Of a stretch of DNA of 64,000 nt, positions 34,311 to 44,028 are shown one piece after another. Positions within the stretch are counted from its first letter, which is position 1, and every line of letters starts with the position of its first letter. This stretch comes from Acetobacter ghanensis (lineage in GTDB: Bacteria; Pseudomonadota; Alphaproteobacteria; Acetobacterales; Acetobacteraceae), in assembly GCF_001499675.1 (NCBI RefSeq), contig NZ_LN609303.1, forward strand, positions 62,001-126,000, given 5' to 3'. The notes beneath the pieces are model-generated. The model worked only from the letters and a program-made list of their open reading frames with translations. It was not told where the DNA came from and searched no databases. A program made the translations under genes and the position numbers.

Positions 34311-34619
34311 CGCGGCTGTCAATATGTGTCCATTCGCTACACGCAAAGACTGGCTGAAGCGGGGCTCGTTGCTTCTGTCGGCAGTGTTGGGGATTCCTAT
34401 GATAACGCCTTGGCAGAGACCATTAACGGGCTCTACAAAACCGAACTCATCTATCGGCAGGGGCCATGGAAAAACAGGGAAACTGTTGAACTGGCAACAC
34501 TTAAATGGGTCGACTGGTTCAATAATCGGCGGCTCCTGTCCTCCATTGGAAACATCCCGCCGGCAGAAGCTGAGGCACGCTTTTATGCACAACAGAAATC
34601 ACATGCATTAGCCGCTTAA
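34311..34619 (+). pseudogene. 3' fragment of an IS3-family transposase (orfB)
   Basis: It encodes the C-terminal rve part: RGCQYVSIRYTQRLAEAG, SYDNALAETINGLYKTELI, VDWFNNRRLLSSIGNIPPAE. The element end follows at 34659 (GCAATTCA). The same fragment beside the same IS110 remnant occurs inverted at 52684-53032, so this is a duplicated piece of the nested element there. Confidence 0.9.
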
Positions 34620-34659
34620 ATCAGATAAAAAACGTCTCCACAAAACCCGGGGCAATTCA

Positions 34660-35360
34660 TGCCGGTGCCGCTGCATGTTCCGGCCGATCACCGATCCGTC
34701 CAGCACATTGAGCGCGGCGAACAGCGTGGTTGTCCCGTTGCGCTTGTAATCATGGGTCATGGTCGCCCCGCGCCCGCGCTTGAGCGGCAGCCCCGGTTGC
34801 GTGCGATCAAGCGCCTGGATCTGGCTTTTTTCGTCGACCGACAGCACGATGGCATGGGCGGGCGGCGAGACATAGAGCCCGACGACATCGTGCAGCTTTT
34901 CAGCAAAAGCCTTGTCGTTGGACAGCTTGAAGCTGCGCCACCGGTGCGGCGCCAGGCCGTGATCGTGCCAGATCTTCACCACCGTTGATGCGGCAATGCC
35001 GACAGCCTTGGCCATCGCGCGCACCGTCCAATGCGTCGCCTCTTGAGCGGGCGGCTCCAGCGTCAGCGCCACGACCTTGTCGATCAGCGTGGTATCCAAA
35101 GGCGCGATGCCAGGAGGCCGGGTCTTGTCGCGCAACAAACCATCCACGCCCTCTGCCATGAACCGCTCCTGCCAGCGCCAAACGCAGGTCTTGGACTTGC
35201 CGGTTGCCGTCATGATGGCCTGGGTGCCTTCGCCCTGCTCGGTCAGCAGAATGATCCGCGCCCGCCACACGTGCTTCTGCGGTGAGCCTCGCGCCGCAAC
35301 AATCGCCTCAAGCCGCTTTCTGTCCCCCGTCGTGACCTCAATCTGGATACCTGTTCGCAT
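34660..35360 (-). pseudogene. IS630-family transposase, C-terminus missing
   Basis: About 233 residues from ATG 35360 (MRTGIQIEVTTGDRKRLEAI) with the helix-turn-helix ATGKSKTCVWRWQERFMAEG, a linker EATHWTVRAMAKAVGI and the first DDE Asp in VLSVDEKSQIQALDR. It ends in NMQRHRHE where the IS3 end at 34659 cuts in, so the later catalytic residues are lost. Non-functional. Confidence 0.88.
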
Positions 35361-35558
35361 GCCGCATTCTGGTATGCCGGAGATCGCAGGGGAATCCTTC
35401 AACCGGACTCATTCGTTCCGATCAATCCACTAGTGACACGCAGTTGCAAAGCACTGCTTGGGCTATTGCGGCCTGACTTGTCCATCGTCCAGGCGACGGG
35501 ACTTCGCTCAAGTGGGTTGATGGCTCATCCGCCCGAAGCCTGTGTTGCTATCTCCTTG

Positions 35559-35690
35559 TCATGCGGCACGTGCACGTGCCGCATGGTGGTGAATAAAGGT
35601 TGTGCCGTGTTTCAACATATGGTGAAGCACGACAGCCAGCTTTCTGGCGAGCGCCACCCATGCCTTGCGAGGCCCCCATACCAACCCAGG
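35559..35690 (-). pseudogene. possible C-terminal remnant of an IS110-type transposase
   Basis: The minus strand reads GPRKAWVALARKLAVVLHHM and LKHGTTFIHHH up to a stop at 35559. This is reminiscent of the conserved KA-x-x-A-x-ARKLA tail of IS110/IS1111 transposases. Only about 40 residues remain. Confidence 0.45.
35560..35585. repeat. 26-bp perfect palindrome
   Basis: The sequence centred between 35572 and 35573 is a perfect 26-bp palindrome with core CACGTGCACGTG. It lies at the edge of the island, in the tail of the IS110-like remnant. It may be a mobile-element end, a regulator site or a cruciform. Confidence 0.6.
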
Positions 35691-35845
35691 TCAACTCTCA
35701 GCGCAACTCAAGAATCAAAAAACAGACCATCGAACATCGAAGCTTGCAGCACCGCAAACTCGCCGCCTAAAAGTCAACCCCAGACGAGGCCATCTTTTCG
35801 TTACGTCGCCATCAATTTTGTGCCAAATGTTTCGACGACGGGCAC

Positions 35846-36760
35846 TCAAATGATCGGAACTCCATGGTTCTCCATCGCTTGGCCGAGATGCTGCAACATC
35901 AGCAAGGCTGGAACGGACAGGTTGCGGCCCGACGCGCTGACAACCGAGAGCGTGGATAGTTCGATCTTGTCGTCTTTTTGCAACGGGATGAAAATTAGCG
36001 TTCCCGCTTCTATTTCGTTCATAGCGTCAAAAGCAGTCATCCAACCTGCTCCAACCGACTGCATCGACAAAGTTTTCATCAGGCCGATGCTGCTAACCTC
36101 TGCGACGGCTCGAAGGGTTCCTCCGACGTGGCGGGCCCACGCATTGTCCAAAACTCGACGTAATGAAATGCTCTCATCCGGTATGATCATCGGATAGGAG
36201 GCGCATTCCGAGAAAGAGATCTCGGTCCGATCTGCCAATGGATGTTCAGGACAAACCACCAAGCCGAGGCGGTAGATCATCGTCCGCTCGAGTCTTATCG
36301 TAGGATTATTGGGCGGATTGAACGTGACACCGACATCTATGTCACCAGACAAGACTTGGTCGATGACACCTTGCGCGCCGTAAACCTGCATACGGAATTC
36401 GATCGCCGGATAACGCTTTCGGAATTCGACGATGACAGCGCTGACAAATTCTGTCGCCCCCTCGACGATACCGATTGCGACCTTGCCACGTCGCAATCCC
36501 ACCAGATTGTCGATTTCCGAACGAATGCGCTGGAGGTCCCGGCGCCAACGGCGCACCCCGTCGATCAGAATCTCGCTTGCGGCGGTCATACGCATGCCAC
36601 TGGGCGTTCGTTCGAACAATTTGGCTCCAAGTTCCTCTTCAAGCTGGATGATCTGACGATCGACAGCCGAAGGCGCTATATGCAGCACGTCGGCTGCGCG
36701 GCGTAGTGAGCCACGCCTGACGACTTCATCGAAATAAATGGCGGCACGACCTAGCAACAT
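35846..36760 (-). CDS. LysR-family regulator of the island
   Basis: A 304-residue LysR protein. N-terminal winged helix: FDEVVRRGSLRRAADVLHIA, PSAVDRQIIQLEEELGAKLF. The effector domain has GKVAIGIVEGATEFVSAVIV, DIDVGVTFNPP and a C-terminal LSVPALLMLQHL. It diverges from the TonB/permease chimera and the oxygenase genes, so it probably controls them in response to the pathway substrate. Confidence 0.92.
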   Translation of the reverse strand: MLLGRAAIYFDEVVRRGSLRRAADVLHIAPSAVDRQIIQLEEELGAKLFERTPSGMRMTAASEILIDGVRRWRRDLQRIRSEIDNLVGLRRGKVAIGIVEGATEFVSAVIVEFRKRYPAIEFRMQVYGAQGVIDQVLSGDIDVGVTFNPPNNPTIRLERTMIYRLGLVVCPEHPLADRTEISFSECASYPMIIPDESISLRRVLDNAWARHVGGTLRAVAEVSSIGLMKTLSMQSVGAGWMTAFDAMNEIEAGTLIFIPLQKDDKIELSTLSVVSASGRNLSVPALLMLQHLGQAMENHGVPII

Positions 36761-36795
36761 GAGTCCTTCCTGTGCTCACATTATGCGAACGCGAG

Positions 36796-36813
36796 TATCT
36801 GTAATCTGCGATA
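36796..36813. promoter_or_regulatory. possible LysR-type operator
   Basis: TATC (36796-36799) and GATA (36810-36813) form a short interrupted dyad in the divergent intergenic region, 36 bases from the LysR start. It resembles a T-N11-A site only loosely. Confidence 0.25.
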
Positions 36814-36924
36814 GATCAGCTCGCCTGGCAATGATAAATGATGCTCCATCGTCAGATTTAACGAGAGACCAAACGCTGCAGCCTGCTGTGGTGATTGGAT
36901 ATTCTCGACCCAGGGGGAATCACA

Positions 36925-37845
36925 GTGAGTGCAGTAAACCTTCGGAAAACCTCGTTGTCTGGTCTGGCGCTGTCCGCGTTGGTCGCGATGGGTTCTGCTG
37001 CCCATGCGGGCAACAATGCCGCATCCTCAGCGAGCGCATCTCCTGCAGCACTTGCGCCGTCAGAAACGCCGCCCCCCGGCGACATCGTTGTGACAGCAGA
37101 AAAGAAGGAGACCACCCTTCAGAAGGCCCCGCTTGCGATCACTGCGCTGACTTCAGACACCTTATCGCGCTCGAACATCACCCAGTTGATTGACATGAAC
37201 GGTTTCGTTCCCGGATTGACGGTCGCCAATAGCGGTAGCTTTGTACGCGTCGTATCTATCCGCGGTATTGGTTACGAAGCCTCGGACAATCTGAGCGCTG
37301 AGCCTGGCACCTCTTTCCACATTGACGGTGTCTACGTCGTCAGTCCTTATGCATTACAGCAAGATTTCCTCGATCTTCAGCGGGTCGAGGTGCTGCGCGG
37401 CCCCCAAGGCACTGTTTTCGGGCAAAGCGCGACTGGTGGTATTGTGAATGCTATCACGGAGCGGCCCGACACAAAGGGTGTTCATGGTTCAGCGCAGGTC
37501 GAATACGGCAATTATAATCTGGTCCGTGCTACCGGCATGTTCGGTATGGTTGCTGCGACTGGCATTCGCTCACTCGCAACGGCCGGGATCGACGGCTCCC
37601 GTAAAAACCTTCTGCTTGTAGCCGTTAGTCTCGGTGCTGGTTTGGTTCCGACGCTTTCGGATTTTTTTGCGGCGGCGCCTCCGGCGCTTGCTCCCTTCAC
37701 GCTCAGTGGCGTCCTACTAGAGATCGTGACCGCGATCATTCTCAACCTCTTCCTGCGAGGCAAAGTCCGTCTTCGTCCTCAGCAGGCAGAACCTATTACA
37801 GTGTCGGCAGTAGCGCTCGCCGACGACGACAGGAGGCTAGCATGA
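36925..37845 (+). pseudogene. chimera: TonB-dependent receptor plug fused to an NCS2 permease tail
   Basis: The frame (from GTG 36925, after AGGGGGAA) starts with a signal peptide (LSGLALSALVAMGSAAHA), a TonB-box-like GDIVVTAEKKE and the plug domain (RVEVLRGPQGTVFGQSATGG). Near 37530-37540 it changes abruptly to the C-terminus of a xanthine/uracil-type permease (MFGMVAATGIRSLA, LLLVAVSLGAGLVPTLSDFF, SGVLLEIVTAIILNLFL). An in-frame deletion apparently joined two genes. Neither function can remain. The stop overlaps the next ATG. Confidence 0.82.
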
Positions 37846-38870
37846 AATTCGACGGTAGTTTGGTTCCCATCATCGACCTGACCCCAGCCCTAACCGGTGA
37901 CGAAGCGGCCATGCAAGCTGTTGCCGAGCAGGTTGGCGCAGCGGCGCGCAGCATCGGTTTTCTGGTCGTGGCGGGACATGGCGTCCCTGCCGACGTGATC
38001 GATCGTGCTTGGGAAGCAAGCCGCAAGGTGTTCGACATGTCGCCCGTGCAAAAGTCGCGCTATCGCTCAACCGACAAGAATATTTATCGAGGCTATTTCG
38101 GCATCGAAACCGGCAACCTGGCCAGCACGATCGGCGAGGAGGAAGCCAAGCCCGATCACCGCGAATATTTTAACATCGGCCGCTTCGATCTCGACCTGGA
38201 CGACCCTTATTTCACGAGCGCTACCGCCAAGCGGCTCTTTCATCCCAACATCTGGCCCGATGCCGATGTTCCGGAGTTTAAGCCGGCTATGACGGCCTAT
38301 TATCATGAGCTCGAAAAGCTTGCCGCGTTGCTGATGGAACTGTGCGCACGCGCTCTTCATCTGCCCGCCAACTGGTTTGCTGACAAGATCGACAAGCACA
38401 TCACCAATATGGTGGTCAGCAATTATCCCGACCAGCCAGAGGAACTGGAATGGGGCCAACTGCGTGCAGGCGCCCACACTGATTACGGCGGCCTTACGAT
38501 CCTGAAGACCGAGGACAAGCCAGGCGGGCTCGAGGTTCAGACCGCGGACGGTCGCTGGGAGCCTGTGCCGATTGTTCCCGGCGCCTTCATCATCAATCTG
38601 GGTGATCTTATGGCCCAATGGACGAATGATGAGTGGGTTTCGACCATGCACCGTGTGGTAAATCCGCCCCGCGATCAGGGAGTCGGCAGCCGCCGCCAGT
38701 CGCTCGTCTTCTTCCATCAGCCCAACTACGACGCCGTGATCGAATGCATTCCGACCTGCGCGGAGCGCGTTGCCCCCAAATATGCCAAAACGACGTCACT
38801 GGAACATCTTGAAATGAAGATGAACCAGATGAACGACACGCCCAAATTTAACGAAGCCGAGGCCCTCTAA
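37842..38870 (+). CDS. 2-oxoglutarate/Fe(II)-dependent oxygenase (IPNS-like), first of two
   Basis: A 342-residue oxygenase. N-terminal DIOX_N part: VPIIDLTPALTG, FLVVAGHGVPADVIDRAW. Fe ligands are His and Asp in AGAHTDYGGLTIL and His in STMHRVVNPP; the 2OG-binding Arg is in RRQSLVFFHQP. The start overlaps the chimera stop by four bases. With a Rieske oxygenase and formaldehyde genes downstream, an oxidative demethylase or hydroxylase role is inferred. About 24 bases before its paralogue. Confidence 0.88.
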   Translation: MKFDGSLVPIIDLTPALTGDEAAMQAVAEQVGAAARSIGFLVVAGHGVPADVIDRAWEASRKVFDMSPVQKSRYRSTDKNIYRGYFGIETGNLASTIGEEEAKPDHREYFNIGRFDLDLDDPYFTSATAKRLFHPNIWPDADVPEFKPAMTAYYHELEKLAALLMELCARALHLPANWFADKIDKHITNMVVSNYPDQPEELEWGQLRAGAHTDYGGLTILKTEDKPGGLEVQTADGRWEPVPIVPGAFIINLGDLMAQWTNDEWVSTMHRVVNPPRDQGVGSRRQSLVFFHQPNYDAVIECIPTCAERVAPKYAKTTSLEHLEMKMNQMNDTPKFNEAEAL

Positions 38871-38893
38871 GGGCTACGGTTAGGAGACTGACC

Positions 38894-39877
38894 ATGATCA
38901 TCTACACCCCCCCGAAGCCGGCAGATAGCATACCCGTTATCGATCTGGCACCTAGCTTTAGCGGCGATCTAGCCGACCGGCGAGCCGTAGCCTGGGAAAT
39001 CCACAAGACCGCCCGCGATACAGGATTCTTCTACATCAAGAACCATGGCGTGCCACAAGAGATGGTTGATGCGCAGTTGGACCTTGCCCGGAAGTTCTTC
39101 GCGCTCCCGATGGAAGACAAGTTGGCTGTGGACGCCAGTCTGTCGACCTGCAATCGTGGCTATGAGGCAATGGGTCTGCAGACCCTGGACGACGGCTCGC
39201 CACCGGATCTCAAAGAAGGCTTCGTTATTGGGTGTGATCTCGACGAGAACCACCCCTATGTGCGCGATGGCGTACCCAACTGCGGTGCCAATCTCTGGCC
39301 TTCCAAGCCCGATGGGTTTCGTTCGACCTTTGAAGCCTATATCGACGAGATGTTTCGGGTCGGACGGCATCTGATGGGGCTCCTCGCGCTTTCGCTCGAC
39401 CTGCCGGAGGACTATTTCGCAGAGGGCCTGAACGAACCACTCTTTAACAGCAGGCTGCTTCGCTATGCGCCGCAGCCTGAGGATGCTGCCTTCAATCAGA
39501 TCGGTGCGGGCGCACACACCGACTGGGGTATGATCACGATCTTACTGCAAGACGACATCGGCGGTCTCGAGGTTGAAAACGCAGCCGGAGAATGGCTTTC
39601 GGCGCCGCCGATTCCGGGCACGTTTGTCATCAATCTTGGTGAGATGGTCCGCGTCCTGACCAACGGGATGTATCACGCCAATCTGCACCGTGTGCTAAAC
39701 AATCATAGCGGGAAGGACCGGTTTTCTGTGCCGACCTTCTTTGACCCCAACTATTTCTATGAGGTTAAATGCGCCAGCACCTGTCTGCCCAAAGAAGGTC
39801 GGCCGGATTACGCAGCGACGACCGTCGGCGAGCATATCGCTGAGATGTACCGCAAAACATACGGCCTAGCTGCCTGA
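38894..39877 (+). CDS. 2-oxoglutarate/Fe(II)-dependent oxygenase (IPNS-like), second of two
   Basis: A 327-residue paralogue of the preceding gene. It has SIPVIDLAPSFSG, GFFYIKNHGVPQEMVDAQLD, the Fe-binding AGAHTDWGMITILLQDD, NLHRVLNNHSG and the Arg-x-Ser motif in KDRFSVPTFFDP. All ligands are present. Two neighbouring paralogues suggest successive steps or a heteromeric enzyme. Confidence 0.88.
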   Translation: MIIYTPPKPADSIPVIDLAPSFSGDLADRRAVAWEIHKTARDTGFFYIKNHGVPQEMVDAQLDLARKFFALPMEDKLAVDASLSTCNRGYEAMGLQTLDDGSPPDLKEGFVIGCDLDENHPYVRDGVPNCGANLWPSKPDGFRSTFEAYIDEMFRVGRHLMGLLALSLDLPEDYFAEGLNEPLFNSRLLRYAPQPEDAAFNQIGAGAHTDWGMITILLQDDIGGLEVENAAGEWLSAPPIPGTFVINLGEMVRVLTNGMYHANLHRVLNNHSGKDRFSVPTFFDPNYFYEVKCASTCLPKEGRPDYAATTVGEHIAEMYRKTYGLAA

Positions 39878-39888
39878 AGGATCTCACG

Positions 39889-40281
39889 ATGATCGCCCTC
39901 GCCTACACCAACATTTTCACTGCGGACATCAATCGGCTCGCCGATTTTTACAGCGAGCTTTTTGGACTCGAAGAGCTTCTCGAGAGCCGCTCACCTCTGT
40001 TCCGTGGTTTCACAGCCGGCGGCAGCGCCATAGGCTTCAGCGCTCCCGAAGCCTATGATCTCTTGGGCCTTAAGCCTCAGGAAGGGTCAGGCGACCGTGT
40101 TCTTCAAACCTTTGATGCTCCTGATGCTGACACGGTCTCTGCATTGACTGATAAGGCTGTCTTGCTTGGTGCAACGCTTGTGAAAGAGCCGTTCAAAACA
40201 TACTATGGTTGGTTCCAGTCGGTGCTGCGCGATCCTGATGGCAATGCATTCCGCATCAATTTCCGGGGACAATTTGCATGA
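39889..40281 (+). CDS. VOC/glyoxalase-family protein
   Basis: A 130-residue single-module VOC protein (YTNIFTADINRLADFYSELF, FQSVLRDPDGNAFRINFRG). Members bind metal and act as lyases, isomerases, dioxygenases or resistance proteins; the activity is unclear. It is 11 bases after the second oxygenase and overlaps the Rieske gene by four bases (ATGA). Confidence 0.8.
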   Translation: MIALAYTNIFTADINRLADFYSELFGLEELLESRSPLFRGFTAGGSAIGFSAPEAYDLLGLKPQEGSGDRVLQTFDAPDADTVSALTDKAVLLGATLVKEPFKTYYGWFQSVLRDPDGNAFRINFRGQFA

Positions 40282-41364
40282 GCCACGCAGCTCTCGGCGA
40301 AACTCGGGCTGTGACGCTGGCAACCTGTCAATCCGACGCTGTCACCCATTCCCGCATGACGCGTCCTCGTGTCTGCACGTATCCTCACGGCAATTGGGAA
40401 ATTCTGGCAAAAAAATGGTTCCCGGTCGCGCGAGCGATCGATATCGAGGACAAGCCGGTTGCGACTAAGCTCCTTGACGTTAAGCTGGTCGTCTATCGGA
40501 CCGCTCAGGGCATCCACGTTGCGCGGGACCTGTGTCCCCACCGCGGCGTACCGCTAAGCAAGGGCTGGGTGGAAGGTGACGAAATTATCTGTGTCTACCA
40601 TGGTCTACGATATGGAACAGACGGTCGATGCAACCGCATTCCGGCCCAGCCTAGCGTGGTACCCGGAGAACGCTTTCGCGCCACCACCTTCCCGGTTGTG
40701 GAGCAGTATGGCCTTGTTTGGACTTGCCTCGATTCCGACGACGGGCGTGCCGATATTCCCGCCTTTCCGCAATGGACAAACGAAAGCTTCCAGCCCATTC
40801 TTTGCCCCCCCCGTTTCAATGGCTGCGGCGCCTGGACGACAGATTGAAGGTTTCATCGATGTTGCTCATTTTGCCTGGGTCCATCACGAGGCCTTCGCCG
40901 ACCGTGAAAACAGTGCTGTACCGCTCTACAAGACACGGATGACCGATTACGGAATACAGAGCGAATATATTAGCAGCGTCAGTAATTTACCCAAATCGTT
41001 ACGACACCTGGAACCCGAGGGATTCGTTTGGCGGCGTGTCTTTGACATCCACCCGCCCTTCGTAGCTTTCCTGACTGTCGATTTTCCCAATGACGGTATG
41101 CTCAAGATCATGAACATCGCCAGCCCCGTCTCGGCTCGTGAGACCACTCTCTACGTGCCGCTCGTCCGTAATTTCGATCAGACCGGGTCTCTTGAAGATG
41201 TCTATGCTTTCAATGCTCAGATATTTGCGGAGGATCAGGAGATTGTCGAGTCACAGTGTCCTGAAGATCTGCCGCTTGGAACCGACGATGAAGCGCATTT
41301 TGCCGCCGATCGATCGTCGGTCGCGTACCGCAAGGCTCTGCGCGATATGGGGTTATCGAACTGA
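40278..41364 (+). pseudogene. Rieske non-heme iron oxygenase, frameshifted at a C8 tract
   Basis: The N-terminal half has the [2Fe-2S] motif CPHRGVPLSKGW and IICVYHGLRYG. It then meets eight C at 40805-40812 and stops at 40847. The next frame continues the protein (GRQIEGFIDVAHFAWVHH) with the mononuclear iron His and Asp, to 41364. One C fewer would join both halves into a normal enzyme of about 360 residues. Family members demethylate or hydroxylate aromatic and heterocyclic compounds. As written it is inactive, unless slippage or a sequencing error is involved. Confidence 0.85.
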
Positions 41365-41562
41365 TTAAAATACACCAAGTGCGCTATCTGGCGTCACCTT
41401 CAACCTCCAAGCAATGGGCAGGGTTGAGATGCCCCCAGATACAGAAGCTTTTTGTTCAACATGGGGTGCGGAGGGCGTTACGTTACCCGCGCCGACAGTG
41501 GCGGTTGAGGCCAAGTCTGCCAGACGCTCACCCCATTCCCCAGCTTCCCTCGGAGATAAACC

Positions 41563-42675
41563 TTGAAGACTCGCGCCGCTGTTGCTTTTGCACCCAAAAC
41601 GCCTTTGGAGATCGTGGAGATCGATCTGGAGGGCCCTAAGGCTGGCGAAGTGCTGGTGGAAATCATGGCGACGGGCATCTGCCATACCGATGCCTACACG
41701 CTGGACGGTTTCGATTCGGAAGGGATCTTCCCTTCGATCCTGGGCCATGAAGGCGCGGGCATCGTGCGCGAGGTGGGCCCCGGCGTGACCTATGTGAAGC
41801 CGGGCGACCATGTGATCCCGCTCTACACGCCCGAATGCCGCCAGTGCAAATCGTGCCTCAGCGGCAAGACCAACCTGTGCACCGCCATCCGCGCCACGCA
41901 GGGCAAGGGGCTGATGCCCGATGGCACCACCCGTTTCAGCTACAAGGGGCAGCCAATTTTCCATTATATGGGCTGCTCGACCTTCAGCAATTTCACCGTA
42001 ATGCCCGAAATCGCCGTGGCCAAAATTCGCGAAGACGCGCCGTTTCAGTCGAGCTGCTACATCGGCTGCGGCGTTACCACGGGTGTTGGCGCGGTGGTCA
42101 ACACAGCCAAAGTGCAGGTGGGCGACAATGTCGTCATCTTCGGTCTGGGCGGCATTGGCCTCAACGTCATCCAGGGCGCGCGTCTGGCCGGTGCGAACAA
42201 AATCATCGGCGTCGACATCAACCCGGACCGTGAAGAATGGGGCCGCCGTTTCGGTATGACCGACTTCCTCAACACGAAGGGCATGAGCCGTGAGGAGATC
42301 GTGGCGGCCATCGTGCTGATGACCGATGGCGGCGCGGATTACACCTTCGATGCGACGGGCAACACCGAGGTGATGCGCACCGCGCTGGAAGCCTGCCACC
42401 GCGGCTGGGGCACCAGCATCATCATCGGCGTGGCCGAAGCCGGCAAGACCATCGAAACCCGTCCCTTCCAGCTGGTGACGGGTCGCAACTGGCGCGGCAC
42501 GGCCTTTGGCGGAGCGAAGGGGCGGACTGACGTGCCCAAAATCGTCGATATGTACATGACAGGCAAGATCGAGATCGACCCGATGATCACCCATGTCATG
42601 GGCCTGGAGGAGATTAACGAAGCATTCACCCTCATGCATGAAGGCAAATCCATCCGCAGCGTAGTCGTATTCTAA
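41563..42675 (+). CDS. frmA: S-(hydroxymethyl)glutathione dehydrogenase (class III alcohol dehydrogenase)
   Basis: A 370-residue zinc alcohol dehydrogenase starting at TTG 41563, behind CGGAGATAAACC. Catalytic zinc ligands: [14 protein letters not shown] and GCGVTTG. The structural zinc cluster is [18 protein letters not shown]-binding: [17 protein letters not shown]. It has the class III features ([16 protein letters not shown]). It oxidises the glutathione adduct of formaldehyde. Paired with fghA two genes downstream. Confidence 0.95.
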   Translation: MKTRAAVAFAPKTPLEIVEIDLEGPKAGEVLVEIMATGICHTDAYTLDGFDSEGIFPSILGHEGAGIVREVGPGVTYVKPGDHVIPLYTPECRQCKSCLSGKTNLCTAIRATQGKGLMPDGTTRFSYKGQPIFHYMGCSTFSNFTVMPEIAVAKIREDAPFQSSCYIGCGVTTGVGAVVNTAKVQVGDNVVIFGLGGIGLNVIQGARLAGANKIIGVDINPDREEWGRRFGMTDFLNTKGMSREEIVAAIVLMTDGGADYTFDATGNTEVMRTALEACHRGWGTSIIIGVAEAGKTIETRPFQLVTGRNWRGTAFGGAKGRTDVPKIVDMYMTGKIEIDPMITHVMGLEEINEAFTLMHEGKSIRSVVVF

Positions 42676-42705
42676 TATTTTTGCACCAAATAAAAAGGAA
42701 TATTT

Positions 42706-43104
42706 ATGGCCGCAATTTCCGGCGATAGCGTGTTTTCGCATATTTGCCTTGGCGCCAACGATCTGGACGCTTCGACCACCTTCTACGACGCGGTTCTTGC
42801 ACCACTTGACATCAAGAATCTTGGGCCATTCGGTGATAGCATCGTCCTTTACGGCAAAGACAAGCCGGCACTTCTGGTCCTTAAGCCCAGCAACGGTGAG
42901 GCCCCTTCAGGCAACGGCGTGACTATCGGCTTCGCCGCATCCAGCCAAGCAGGCGTTGATGCCTTCCACGCTGCCGGGCTTGCTGTCGGGGGCACGTGCG
43001 AAGGTAAGCCCGGACCGCGCAACCATCTGCCTGATGCCTATGCCGCCTATCTGCGCGATCCTGCTGGCAGCAAGGTCTGCGCCTACACCTTTGCTAGTGC
43101 CTGA
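42706..43104 (+). CDS. VOC/glyoxalase-family protein between frmA and fghA
   Basis: A 132-residue VOC protein (VFSHICLGANDLDASTTFYD, LVLKPSNGEAPSGNGVTIGF, YLRDPAGSKVCAYTF). A protein of this type often lies beside formaldehyde genes in proteobacteria and may deal with a glutathione adduct, but its function is unproven. Good ribosome site AAAAGGAATATTT. Confidence 0.82.
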   Translation: MAAISGDSVFSHICLGANDLDASTTFYDAVLAPLDIKNLGPFGDSIVLYGKDKPALLVLKPSNGEAPSGNGVTIGFAASSQAGVDAFHAAGLAVGGTCEGKPGPRNHLPDAYAAYLRDPAGSKVCAYTFASA

Positions 43105-43116
43105 AGCTGAAAGTTG

Positions 43117-43968
43117 ATGATGATGACCTTGGAAACCCTATCGACCAGCAAGGCCTATGGCGGCGTTCAGGGTGTCTATAAACATCAGTCGGTTGTGACG
43201 GGGACGGAGATGACCTTCTCCGTCTTCGTTCCCGATCACCCAGAGGGCACCAGACTGCCAGTTGTCTGGTATCTCTCCGGCCTGACCTGTACACATGCCA
43301 ATGTGACGGAGAAAGGAGAATTCCGAGCAGTCTGCGCCCGATTGGGCCTGATCTTCGTTGCCCCTGACACATCACCGCGGGGCGAAGGTGTCGCCGACGA
43401 TAAGGAGAGCGCCTATGATTTCGGGTTGGGCGCAGGCTTCTACGTAGATGCAATACAAGAGCCTTTTGCAAAAAACTACCGCATGTGGTCCTATGTCACA
43501 GAGGAATTGCCAGCGGTGATCGCGCGTTCCTTTCCCGCCGATGCAGATCGACAATCAATCTTCGGCCATTCGATGGGCGGGCATGGTGCGCTGACCATTG
43601 GCCTCACCTACCCCGAGCGGTATAGGTCTGTCTCGGCTTTCGCTCCGATCGTTGCGCCCTCGCAAGTACCGTGGGGGCGAAAGGCGCTCGCAGGATATCT
43701 GGGCGACGACAGTGAGGCATGGGAAAGGCACGACGCTGTCGCCCTGATTAAGAATGGTGCGCGCGTGCCCGCCCTCTTCATTGATCAAGGCGAATCCGAC
43801 GTCTTCCTTGCGCAACAGCTTCGTCCAGAGCTTCTGGCGCAGGTTTGCGCGGACGCTGGAATCGCCTGCACGCTCAGGATGCAGCCCGGTTATGACCACA
43901 GCTATTATTTCATATCGACCTTCATGGCTGACCATCTCGAGTGGCACGCAGAGCGTCTACGAGATTGA
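43117..43968 (+). CDS. fghA: S-formylglutathione hydrolase
   Basis: A 283-residue esterase D family protein. Catalytic triad: Ser in FGHSMGGHGALTIG, Asp in FIDQGESDVFL and His in GYDHSYYF. It contains LSGLTCTHANVTEKGEF. ATG 43117 is chosen from a run of start codons (TTG 43114 and three ATG). It releases formate and glutathione from S-formylglutathione, completing formaldehyde detoxification with frmA. Confidence 0.95.
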   Translation: MMMTLETLSTSKAYGGVQGVYKHQSVVTGTEMTFSVFVPDHPEGTRLPVVWYLSGLTCTHANVTEKGEFRAVCARLGLIFVAPDTSPRGEGVADDKESAYDFGLGAGFYVDAIQEPFAKNYRMWSYVTEELPAVIARSFPADADRQSIFGHSMGGHGALTIGLTYPERYRSVSAFAPIVAPSQVPWGRKALAGYLGDDSEAWERHDAVALIKNGARVPALFIDQGESDVFLAQQLRPELLAQVCADAGIACTLRMQPGYDHSYYFISTFMADHLEWHAERLRD

Positions 43969-44028
43969 CCCGCGAGATAAAACCTCTTCGCGACACGGGT
44001 GCTACGACATCAGATCATCGCGATAGAC

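Larger units (their letters stand above)
35361..35845. other. gap with IS fragments before the metabolic island
   Basis: No intact gene. The left part should hold the IS630 left end. A decayed IS110-like C-terminus and a 26-bp palindrome follow at 35559-35690. The rest, to 35845, shows no recognisable feature. It marks the left edge of the transferred island. Confidence 0.5.

Noticed and set aside
35433..36197. A 254-codon open frame on the plus strand
   Set aside because: It overlaps the LysR gene in antisense and has low-complexity, non-homologous sequence.
41365..42741. A 458-codon open frame on the minus strand
   Set aside because: It is antisense to frmA, is rich in His and Asp as expected for the complement of a GC-biased gene, and has no recognisable domain.
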